Source: Brevundimonas sp. (GTDB taxonomy: Bacteria; Pseudomonadota; Alphaproteobacteria; Caulobacterales; Caulobacteraceae). Taken from it: DNA of 35,004 nucleotides. Numbering within the stretch: the first letter of the stretch is position 1; the number at the start of each line of letters is the position of its first letter. Made by a program: the position numbers and the translations under genes. Shown piece by piece: positions 18,668-29,100 of the stretch. The stretch is taken from contig NZ_JABAZW010000044.1 of the NCBI RefSeq assembly GCF_018608325.1, positions 18,351 to 53,354 of the forward strand, written 5' to 3'. The notes under the pieces were generated by a model. That model was given only the letters and a program-made list of their open reading frames with translations. It ran no database searches and was not told the DNA's origin.

Positions 18668-19314
18668 TGCGCGCCAGCAGCTTGTTGCGGCAGACGCTCC
18701 AGCTCAAAGCTGATCGACGGCATCCGGGCGTCAAGACCCGCGACCACTTCCGCTGTCAGGTCATTGCCGAAATTCCCGCCAAGGGTCGTGGCGCGATCAA
18801 AAAGCAGGCCGCAGGACTTGGCGGCATAGACCTGGGCGATCACGGGCTGGGCTTCGTTGGCGATACGCTCCAGAACCTTGGCGCGGGTCGCCTCGATCTC
18901 CTGGCTGTTATGGTTCGCCTTCTGCTGCAGAACCTGAAGACGCTGGACCAGAGCTTGCTGGCGCTGGGTGCGCTGGGCTTCCGGCAGACGGGCGGATTCC
19001 AGCTCGAAGGCTTGAGCATCGGCTTCCAGAGGCGTGCGCTGGGCGTCAATCTCGGCCTGGGCCGCCTGGGTCAGTTGCGCCAGACGTTCAGAGGCGGCGC
19101 GGCCCGCAGCAGCGTTGGCGAACACCGCTTCACGCGACAGCAGGCAGACGCCGGGGATCAGCGGACCGCCCAAGCCCTGCGCCTGGGCTGCAGGCTGCGC
19201 CTGCTGCTGGGCGCCGCGCGCGCCGCCGATGGTCTGGGCGGCGGCAGGCAGGGCCAGCACCGTCACGGAGACAGCCGACAGAGCGGCGATGAAAGAAACG
19301 GTGCGGATCGACAT
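18664..19314 (-). CDS. OmpH/Skp-family periplasmic chaperone
   Basis: Skp-type chaperones hold unfolded outer-membrane proteins in the periplasm. The start chosen is ATG 19314, giving 216 residues with a clear signal peptide (VTVLALPAAAQ, cleavage near 26). The upstream in-frame extension would lie in the SapC gene and is rejected. After a Gln/Ala-rich spacer, the segment CLLSREAVFANAAAGRAASERL leads into a long charged coiled coil (about 75-150). It then returns to the base domain, with VIAQVYAAKSCGLLFDR and a late DLTAEVVAGLDA typical of OmpH proteins. It lies four bases after SapC and overlaps the next gene. Its place behind a giant exoprotein and a porin suggests a dedicated copy; the general skp would usually lie beside bamA. 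Confidence 0.88.
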   Translation of the reverse strand: MSIRTVSFIAALSAVSVTVLALPAAAQTIGGARGAQQQAQPAAQAQGLGGPLIPGVCLLSREAVFANAAAGRAASERLAQLTQAAQAEIDAQRTPLEADAQAFELESARLPEAQRTQRQQALVQRLQVLQQKANHNSQEIEATRAKVLERIANEAQPVIAQVYAAKSCGLLFDRATTLGGNFGNDLTAEVVAGLDARMPSISFELERLPQQAAGAQ

Positions 19315-19318
19315 GACG

Positions 19319-20125
19319 TCAGGCTTTCCTGGACTTGGGTTTGCGGCCGGTCTCGACCGCAACACGGTCCTCCGAACCATTTTGTTGCGACACGCCGACG
19401 ACAGCCTGCTGACGATCCAGCAACACTGAAAATCGTTCGAGCGAAGCCAGGTGGAAATGCACGAGAGCCAGCCAGCCCTTGCGATGCCAGTCCACAACCG
19501 TCGCGTCCGGCAAGGCGGCGAACCTGTCGGCGTCTACGATTTGGAAACCGCCCACGGCCAGTTTGCGGCCATCCGGCAAGGTGGCGTCGGCGCGGCGTTC
19601 GATCAGCAGGCCCTCTGTGGTCAGGGCCTTGGCGAAAGCGTTGGTCGCGGCGGCCTCCCCCTGAAAGGCGTCACAGAAGGCCAGCGCCTGACGCGTCAGG
19701 TCTGTGGGCTGGCCCTCATCGAACAGAGGCGCCCCCTCCCCGCCCGTCTGATCCACCCGATCAGTACCGGCGTCTATGGCCAATGCAAAGCCTTCGGGAT
19801 TGGTCGTGGCGATGAAGCCGAACGGATAGCGGCGAACATAGGCGGGGACATAGGCGTCTTTGGCCCACTGCCCGGCGTCGACAAAGAGATTGCGCTGCTC
19901 CAGCCCCAGTACGGCCAGCGGCTGGGCGTCGCCGCCTGCGAACACTACCGGATAGGTGCGGGCCGCCGCCGCCAACTCACCGACCACCACAGGCACGAAA
20001 GGCGTCTGGGCCGCGAAAGCGGCGTCGCCGTCTTTCAAGCGCCAGTCCGCATGCAGCGCGGGGCTCAGCGGTTGGGGCTGGCTGTAGAACAGCGGCAGGC
20101 CGACGGCCTGGACTTCGGATGACAT
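19319..20125 (-). CDS. SapC-family protein
   Basis: The product is 268 residues from ATG 20125, which has GGAG (in TGGAGTTTCCC) directly upstream. An in-frame start four codons earlier lacks this support. Family features are the N-terminal LPLFYSQPQPLSP, the early PVVVGELAAAARTYPVVF, the YVPAYVRRYPFGF segment and the C-terminal DWHRKGWLALVHFHLASLERF. The name comes from an S-layer-associated Campylobacter gene, and the biochemical role is unknown. There is no signal peptide, so it is probably cytosolic. It follows the giant adhesin after a terminator-like hairpin and is packed against the OmpH gene, which suggests a supporting role in making or regulating the surface protein. Confidence 0.85.
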   Translation of the reverse strand: MSSEVQAVGLPLFYSQPQPLSPALHADWRLKDGDAAFAAQTPFVPVVVGELAAAARTYPVVFAGGDAQPLAVLGLEQRNLFVDAGQWAKDAYVPAYVRRYPFGFIATTNPEGFALAIDAGTDRVDQTGGEGAPLFDEGQPTDLTRQALAFCDAFQGEAAATNAFAKALTTEGLLIERRADATLPDGRKLAVGGFQIVDADRFAALPDATVVDWHRKGWLALVHFHLASLERFSVLLDRQQAVVGVSQQNGSEDRVAVETGRKPKSRKA

Positions 20126-20146
20126 GGGAAACTCCACAAAAGAAGG

Positions 20147-20173
20147 ACCGGAGGCGGTGTGGCCGCCCCCGGT
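20147..20173 (-). terminator. Hairpin with T-rich tail between adhesin and SapC gene
   Basis: On the minus strand ACCGGGGGCGG and CCGCCTCCGGT pair around loop CCACA (10 of 11 pairs, one internal mismatch), and the strand continues CCTTCTTTTG. This is a good intrinsic-terminator pattern. It lies 6 bases after the adhesin stop and 21 bases before the SapC start. It probably reduces transcription of the three downstream helper genes relative to upstream genes. Confidence 0.7.
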
Positions 20174-20179
20174 TCAGGC

Positions 20180-23100
20180 TCACTCGCCGAAGCCGAGGAA
20201 GCGGACGCTGAGGATGGTCGGAACCTCTGTGCGGACGGGGCGCGCACGTTCGGCGACCCGTGCGGCCTCTGCGATGACCGAGGCCGCCGTCAGGGCGCTG
20301 GTGTTGACCACGGGCGGCAGGGGGATCCCCTTCGACTCGCCCTGCACCTGGATGTTGGCGGCGTTCAGAACACGCAGGGCGGCCAGGTTGACGTTGCCCG
20401 ACACCCGAATGCCCGCCTCGCCAGCGTCGATGGTGCCCAGCGGCGCAATCAGGTCGACGTCGCCCGCGGCAACCTCGGGGATCGGGTTCAGGGTGGCAAT
20501 GCCGGCGCCCGATGACGGCACCTGCGGCGCCAACCGGACATTGCCATAGGCGTCATAGATGCGACGCGCGGGCGTATAGACGATGGTCGACTTGGCGCCG
20601 CGACCGGCGTTGATGTCGCCCTCCTCCGACCAGGCGAAGATGTCTCCGCCGAAGGTGGTCATGATCCGCGACAGACCCAACAATAGGGATTTCTCGCTGA
20701 ACAGGCGGATGTCGCCCTGTCCCTGACTGACAATGCCTGCTGTCCCGGGCGGAACGACGCCCTGGACGCCGACAACGATCTGGCCGCCTGGCGCCATCAT
20801 CTCGATGTTGCCGCCGAAATCGGTGCGCACGCCTGCGCCGCCGTACATGAGAATGTCGCCCGCCCGGTGAAGGTCCGAGCCATGAGCATCCTTGTCCGGG
20901 AACAAGGCGGCGATCATCTGACGGCCGCGCAGATAGGAGCCGAAGCGAGGCCCTGCAACGTCGTTGTACTCACGGCCGCCTTCACGCAGTTCGGCGTAAT
21001 AGATTTGGCGCAGGAAGATGCGCTGCTCCTCCGGCGCCAAAGTGTCGAACAGGGCTAAGGCCTGTTCCTGCGTGCCGGTGAAGCCGTGACGTTCGCCCAG
21101 CCAGTCCGTCAGCTCACGGTTATAGACTTTTGCGACCTTGCCTGAGCCTTCCAGCGGCGGTGTCTGGCCGTCGGGATTGGCCGCCAGAAGATTGTCGGGG
21201 TTCAGATACAGATCGCGAACCTTATTCCAGTCGACGTTCGACATGCCCGCCGACAGCGACACGGCAGCCCCGGGACGGGTGTCACCCTGCACGATGCTGC
21301 CGATCGAACGGATGCCGGCGACGTCTTCCTGAAGCAGGTTGCGGCCCGCATAGACCTCCAACGCGCCGGGACCGGCGACGGTGATGTCTGCATGGACGAT
21401 GTCGCGACCAGCCTGGACCATCGAAATGTCCCGGGCATTGTTGTTCACCGCCAGGACATTGACGCCAAGGACGTCCTGGCCCGCGCGCAGTTGAACGGCC
21501 GTTGCGCCCTGATACCAGGTCGAGATCGTCCGGGGTTGGTTATAGACGTAGTCATTCCACGTCGAAATTCGACCGATGGTCAGACCCACAATGTCGCCGT
21601 TAACAGCATAGAACCGGGCCGGTGTCGGATCCCCGATATGCAGTGAGCCCCTGGTCAGCGTGTTTGGTCCGAATGCGAACAGGGTCGGCATATCCAAACT
21701 GGCCTGAAGTCCGTCGATCGACAGGTTGCCGTACTTCAGATTGGGCCAGCTGATTACGCCAAATGCGGGATTGAACGGTGACGGCAGGGCGACGTCGGAA
21801 CCGGATTGAACAATGGCGCTGCGCGTTGCTCCGCCTCGGATTGAACCACCCGCCAAGAGCTCAAGCTGCCCCTTGGCTGAGGGCGCCAGCAGCAGCGTGA
21901 CGGGATACAGCTGGCTCTCGCCGTTCAGATTGTTGAATGGGGCCATGTAGATGTTGCCGCTGGTCGCCACCGCCCGCAGGATCGATGGGTAGACGACAGT
22001 GCGGTCCGGCATGACCTCAACCGGCATGTTGGTGCTTATCGTCACGCTGCCGGTCATCGACATGGGCATCAGGTCGCCGCCAGCCGAGAACAGGTTGACC
22101 GCCGTATTGGGCGTCCAGAGCGACAGCCAACTGAGGCCGCCCCCCGCTGCGCTTTCCGCCCCGGCGGACCAGGCCTGAGTGGTCGCCTGCTTCACGCGGC
22201 CAGGATCCCCTGCCCCGCCCAGCACCAGATCACCGCGGGTGTTCACCCAGGCGACCGCATCGCCCAGCATCACCAACGGCCCGCCCATGCCGTTGACCGA
22301 ACCTGCGGCAAACGGATTGTCCGGTCTCAGACCGCCGCCGTCGCCGCCATAGAGCAGCCCATAGGCGCCCATGCCGCTGGTGGTCAGGGTCAGGTTGCCG
22401 CGCAGATTGGTCAGAACGCCATTCAGATCGGCGACGTCCCCGGTTGCGCGGGTCGAGCCGGAGCCCGGCCGCACCTGGGTCGCCCGCGCGTTGGGGTTCA
22501 ACAGCCCTCCGGTGCGCAGGTTCAGATCGCCGCCGCCAGTCAGGTATAGATCATCGCCGACCACCCGCCCCGTCGAACCGATGGCCACGACCAGGCCTTG
22601 AGTGCGGTCGCCAGGCCCGGTGGTCGTCACCAGACCGCCGCCGCGTGGATCGACGATCCCGGCGTGGCGATCCGCGTTGATCGACACATTGCCGCCGCCC
22701 AGGGCGCCAAAGCCCGTGAAACCGACAATCCGGGCGCTGTAATAGGCCAGTGAAGGCTGGTCGTTGGCGTAGGCTCCGAAGTTGATCCACCAGCTGGTGG
22801 CGACCGGATCAACGCCAAGCGTGTTGCCAGTGCCCTGACGCCACAGCCAGTTGCCCAGGCTGCTCGACGCATACTGCGCCTGCTGTTGCTCAGGGTACCG
22901 GACAGAGTTCTGAGCGTTAGCGCCCCAGGTGTCGCCTGTCACATCGCGGCCTGCGGCGATGGTCAGATTGCCCCCCAGGTCGGGATACCAGGCGTTCCAG
23001 GCATTCCACGCCGGCAGATAGGGACTGTCCGTCCCGAAGGTCTTTCCAATCTGATACTCGGCGTTGCGCGGCAGATTGAACTGGGCGTTGTCCACCCCCG

Positions 23101-26100
23101 TCAACGTGGTCTGGACACCCGCGGTATAGACCCCGAACATCGAGCTCATTCGGACATCGCGCCCGGCGATCAGCGTCATGTCCCCCGCGCCCGTGCGGAT
23201 CACACTGAAGTTCGATCCACCCGGCCCGACAGCATATTCGCGGACTTCGACAGGCGGTGTCGAACCCTGAACGGCGCACAGGCTGGCGTTCGCGTTGCAG
23301 AAGTCCTTTAGCGATGCACCGAAGAAGTCAGCGACGCTCATGCCATAGTCAGCCTGCAATGCAGCTTCGAGGGCGGCGGAGCCCAGGCCGGCGTATTTCT
23401 CGTCGCCGATCCAGCCGGTCGCACCATCGACCGTCAGAACGGGATCTGTGAAGCTGCTGTAGCAACTGCCTGGATTATCGGCACAAACCTTGGCCAAGGG
23501 CGCGCCATTGAGCAGATAGTCCCAATCCAGGCCCCAGTTGTCGATCAGCCACTGGTTGATTTCGGCCTGGGTCTTTCCGGCCAGAGACGGTTCACCGAAG
23601 AAGTCATCAGCGCCTGCTGCTGAGAAGAACCACTCCAGTCCGTCGTCGGCGACCTGCTGGCAATCGGCCGGATTGTTGGTGCAGTAGTCGCTGAACGGCT
23701 CCCCGAAATAGTCAACGAAGGTCAGCCCCCACTCCGCCATCAGCTTGGCGTCCAGCTCATCTCCCGTCAGGCCGCCGAAACTGGCGTCCGCAAACCAGGT
23801 CATGGCCGCTTCTTTCGTAAAGACCAGCTTGCCACCGCCGCCACCCTCATAGCGGATCGTCACCTTGCCGATGCTCGCGTTGTGCGCATCAGCCAGAATG
23901 ATGTCCCCCGTGCCGAAGGCGTTTCGGGCTGTCCGGTCGGACGAACCCATGTCTGCGCCTGCAACCAGCGTCAGGTCCCAAGAGGTCGACCCTTCGCGCA
24001 ACATGGGCGCAAGAGCCCAGTTTCGGCCCTGGGTTCCGTCAGGCCCGACCGGCCGCAGATTGACCGGCTGGCCGCCCGGCAGTTCGACCTTGGTCATCGA
24101 CGGGATCAGGGACCCACGCGCCAGAGTGATACGTTCGCTGGTCGTCAGATCGGCGGGCAGCGCCACGCCCTTGGGCCAGGTGAAGGCCTGCACCGGCGCG
24201 TCGGCGCGCAACTGGAACCCGGCGCCCAGGGTCGCACCCTTGGTCAGTGTCAGGGCCTCGGGCAGAACAGTACCCGCCCTATAGACCACGCCATTCGCCG
24301 TCCGAACCTCGGCGCTCAGCACCAGACCTGCAGGCAGGGTCAGCGGACCATTCAGCGTGACAGGGACCGGCGCCGTCGTTCCGGCAGGCAGGGTGACGTT
24401 ACGAACCGGAATATCATAGTTCAGGCGCGTCCCGACCTTGAAGACCGTCCCAGTGTCCAACTGAACGCCATCGATCGGCACGATGATATCCCCGGCGAAA
24501 GGCGTCAGGCCGCCGCCCGTGTTGTCACGCGTCTCTTCCAGCAGCCAGCCGTTGTCGTCCGGCGTCAGCGGTGGAGGGGCAAAGCCGTCATTGATGCTGC
24601 CGTGGACATTCACGTCTCCCGCTGCGCGGATGACCAGCATGCCCGGCTCGCCGAAACCGCGCAGAGCGGGGTCGGCGCGATTGGCGTTCGGGCCGTAACG
24701 ATGGTTGGACAGGTCGATGTCGCCCAGAACCGTCAGATGACCGCCCGGATTGGTCGTGGCGTTGCTGACGATCTCGACGCCCGGACGCAGGTGATAATCG
24801 CCCAGACCGCTCAGACGCGCCGATAGTCCGGTGTTGACCAGGGCGGCGTTCATGAAGGCGCGGCTGTCTATGTCCAGGGCGTCCATATAGGCCTGGGTGA
24901 TCAGTTGCGGACGATGACCCGACACGTCAGGCAGGCTGGACAGCGGCGCATCGTCGTAGGTGCGGAAGCCATAGACGGCGGTCGTCCGTGCACCACGAAT
25001 GTCCACGGCGCCCAGAACATCGATCGCCACGTCGTTTGCGCCGATGCGCGGGGCCATCAGATCCAGAGTGCCTCGGGCCTGACCGTCGGCGAAGGGCGAG
25101 TCTGTGCCTGCACGCAGGTCGATGACCGTGTTCGCGCCCAGCACCAGACGGCCGTCACGCGCAGTCAGTTCGACCAAGGCCCGGTTCGGGCTTTCGATAA
25201 TCTTGCCATAGCTGTCGCGGCGCAGGCCGGTCCCGTGCGCGTCCAACGCGCCGTTGACCTTCAGGTCGCCGGAGGCCGACAGACGGATGGCGCCGACCTG
25301 ATAACCCGACGCATCGATGCGGCCGTTGATGGTCAGGTCACCGCCATCCAGAACGATCTGAACCTCACGCGCCTTGACCTCGTCACCGACAACCAGGTCG
25401 CCCTGTTTGATCTGGAAGCGGCGTGCGCCGAACACCTCGCCCTCGTTCAAACGCCCGTTGAGCCCGGCGAAGTCCTCAAGCACGCGTGCGCGCACCGTCA
25501 GTTCGGCGGCATCATAGGGAACCAGCGTGCCGCCCGCATCATAGACCCCGCTGGCCTTGCCCTTGATGGCGCCCAACAGATCAACCCGCCCGGCCTGTTC
25601 GCCCAGCGCTGTCGCCGTCAGTGAGCCGCCGCGATTGTACTGGGCCGAAAGGTCGATGGCTGATCCGGCATGGGCCAGAATGTCACCATCACGGCTGGAC
25701 AGGACAAGGTCGCCGCCCCAGCTGTATTTCTTGACGTCGAACATCTCGATCTCGCGCCCTGCGAGGTCTATCCGGGCCTGATCGCCCAGCGTCACATCAT
25801 CAACCGCGTTCAGCACCAGGCGGCCCGACGGCAGGACGACGGCGGTGTCCAGGCGGATCGACTGGCCCGCGATACGCAGTTCGCCGCCCAGGGCCTTGAT
25901 CGGATCAAAGGCCGCGCCGCCGCCACGGATGTCGACGGCGCCGCCCGCGTTGACGGACAGCACAGCCCCGGCGCCTGCGGTAAGCAGGGGCGCGGTGATG
26001 TTCAGGTTGCCGCCGCTGTACTGCCACCCCTGCCCGGCCACATAGCCGTTCTGCTTGTGATAGATGTTCAGCGAACCCTTGGCGTCGGCGAAGACGCCCT

Positions 26101-29100
26101 TGCTGGCTGTCAGGTTCACCGTGCTGAAGCCTAGGGCCAGACGATCAGCGGAGACCAGTCGCACAGGAAGGGTGTTGGGCGCGTAGTCGAAGCGGATGGT
26201 GTCCGCAATAATGTTCAGGACGCTATCGCCCAGTCGATCAAGGACAGCAGCGCCGGGCGGCAAGCCCGTGTTGTCGGACGGATTATTGGTGTTCAGCCCG
26301 CCTGCATTGGCGCCGGTCGTGCCCGCCCAGATGAACTCTCCTGTACGGATGGTCACAGTGTCGCTTGCGGCGCCATAGCCGTACATGGCGGGGGCGCCGA
26401 AGACCAAACGCTCCAGCACGGACTTGCCCGTGCTGTCATAGGTGTCCAGATCAACCGTGCCGTACAGGTTGATGGATTCACGAGCGTTCAGAGACAAAGT
26501 CTCTAGCGCAGGGGCGCCGATGGCGGTGTTGCCCGCCAAAAGGCGCTTCAGCACGTCCTGGTTCAGCGCCATGCCCGGCGGCAGTTGGCCCGCCGCCGCA
26601 GCGTTCGCCAGGGTTTCCGCGGCGCCCAGGTTCACCGCCGACACGCCCAGAACCAGATGACGCGCGCCATAGCTGACGGCGTCGCCTAAGGTGAAGGCCC
26701 CGAAGGTGGCCACGCCGATCGTGCCTTCGGACACGATGCGCGTCTCGCCCGAGCAAACGGTCAGACAGCCGCCCAGATCAACCGTCGCCTGTCCGTTCTG
26801 AACCAGGGCCGGGGGCAGCAGATTGACCCAGCCGTTCGACACCACCAGCGTCGAGTAGTTGGGCGTGTAGAAATAGCCGTTGGTGCTGTCGAAATCCGCC
26901 GCGCCCCGACCGATGGTCGAGATCGTCGCCCCCTGCTCCACGACGATGCCGCGCCCGCCGGAGACTGCGGTCAGAGACACCTCAGGCGCAGACAGGGTCG
27001 CGCCGCTGCGAAGCACGACCGTATCGGTCATGAAGTTTCCGCCGATGCTCATGCGGCTGGGCGTCAAAGCGTTCAGATCATCGGCGAACAGGGCGATGCC
27101 CGATGCGCCCACCACTTCGGCGCGGTCGCCTGCGGCAAGGATTTCAATGCTCTGCACCCGCCCCCCGACGCCCAGGGAACCGCCATAGCCTTTGCTGTCA
27201 GCGGCGGCGCTCAACCGCGTGACACCCTTGATGGTCATGGCCCGGGTGTCGCCCAGACCGGCCCCGGCGGTGAAGTTCAGCGCCAGATGGCCGGCGTCGT
27301 CCGTCAGACGTGAACGCGGCAGATTGCGCCGCGCGGCGTCGGCCAGGACAAATGCGTTCAGACTGGTCTCGTTATAGCCGGTGTGCTTGCGGACCATGTC
27401 GGCGGGCGTGATGAGCAGAGCGCTGGCCTGAACGTCACGCTGGCCAGTGTTGAGCGTGCCCAGATAACCAGCGGCGATGAAAGACCCCGCGCCAGTCGAG
27501 GTCACACCTGAAAGGTCGGGCGTAACGCCTTGCCCGATCTCGACCCGGAAGGCGCCCGGCAGCAGGGCATAGGTTGACGGCATCAGGGTGTAGGTCCCAG
27601 CCGCAAGCCCGGGCACGCCCTCTGGAATCGTCACCTGACGTCCCAGACCAGGCGCACCGGCACCTGCATTCTCGGCGCTGGGCGCATAGCCCACATAGCC
27701 CGGCACCAGTGCATAGACCTGATTGCCCGACTGGCTGAAACCGAAGCCGGGGTTGGCGTCCGCAAACGGAACGCGCAGCACGTCAACTGAACCGCCGCGT
27801 CCGCTGATGAAACCGGCGCCGGTCAGCTCGCCGCCGCCAGACAGGTCCATGACCGAACCCTCGCGGGTGTCCAGACTGGCCACATTCATGGTGATGGTGG
27901 GCGCACCGTTGCTGGTCCAGCCCTGCGGGTTCAGTTCGATGACCTTGCCGTCATAGATATATCGGACACCGTCCACAGTGCCGCCATAGGGCATCAGCAG
28001 GCCTGCGCCGCTGACCGAGGTGATGCTGCCAGGCATCAGGACCGTATGGACCGGATAGGAGCCGATCTCGTGGCCGAAGGTGATGCTGCCGAACGGCGCC
28101 CGCAGAATCCCACCTTGCTCGATATTCGACGCCCAGAGGTCAAGCGATCCATAGGCCGAATAGGGCTGGGCCGGGGTCGGTCCGCCGTTGGATTTGATGA
28201 TCAGGCGGCCATCCAGTGGCTGTTTGAAATCACCGGGCAGAGGCACGCCAACGCCGATCGCGCCTGCTGCGCCGGTAACCGGATAAATCTGGGCCGCAGT
28301 CAGCTGTATCTGCTTGGAGGCCAACAACAGGGTCAGTTCCCTATTGGCGTAAGTCATATAGGTCGGCCTCAGCAGGCGGATGTCGCCGCGGCTGATCAGG
28401 TCGACGTCGCCGTAGCCGAGGAACTGCACCATGTTGCGCACATCGATTAGATCGCCTTCGATCGTGATGCGGTCGTCCCGATTGTCATCCGGCTGAATAG
28501 AGCCCGGATAAACATAGTTTTCACCGGGCAAAGGCGTGGAGATGATGGCGCCCAGATGGACGTGCGGCGCCGCCAGCCGAACGTTTAAAGGGTCAGGCGC
28601 ACCCGGAGCCGCCACAGGCGGAGTGGACAGGCGAAGGCTTTCGCTCATTTCCAGGTTCAGGTCGCCCGTCAGGTGAACCCCAGCCTGTACGGACAGGCTG
28701 CCGAAGCCTCCGTCGTGGATCTGTTCAACACTGAGGGCGCCGTGACCGTAGGTCAGACCAGCGTCCGCCTGACCCGCCTGAAGTCCGTCGCTCAGCACGC
28801 TGTCGGTGCGGTTCTGCGTCAAGGTCATATAACGCGGGATCAGGGCCTCGGGCGTCACACCTGCAGGGGCATAGATTGCGCCGCCGAAGAAGACGCCCAG
28901 CTTGCCGCCTGCCGCCCCGGGCGCACCAGCTGCCGCTCGCATTTCACCGTCCAGGTGCATGCCGACGGACGAGGACAGCACAATCGTTCCGCCTGCGCCG
29001 CCCACCGTCACCGGACGCCACGTCGCATTCTTGTCCAGGCCGGGCAGATCCAGCACGGCGTTGGCGCCTGACGCGTCCAGCAGCGCCCCCTTGCGGATGA

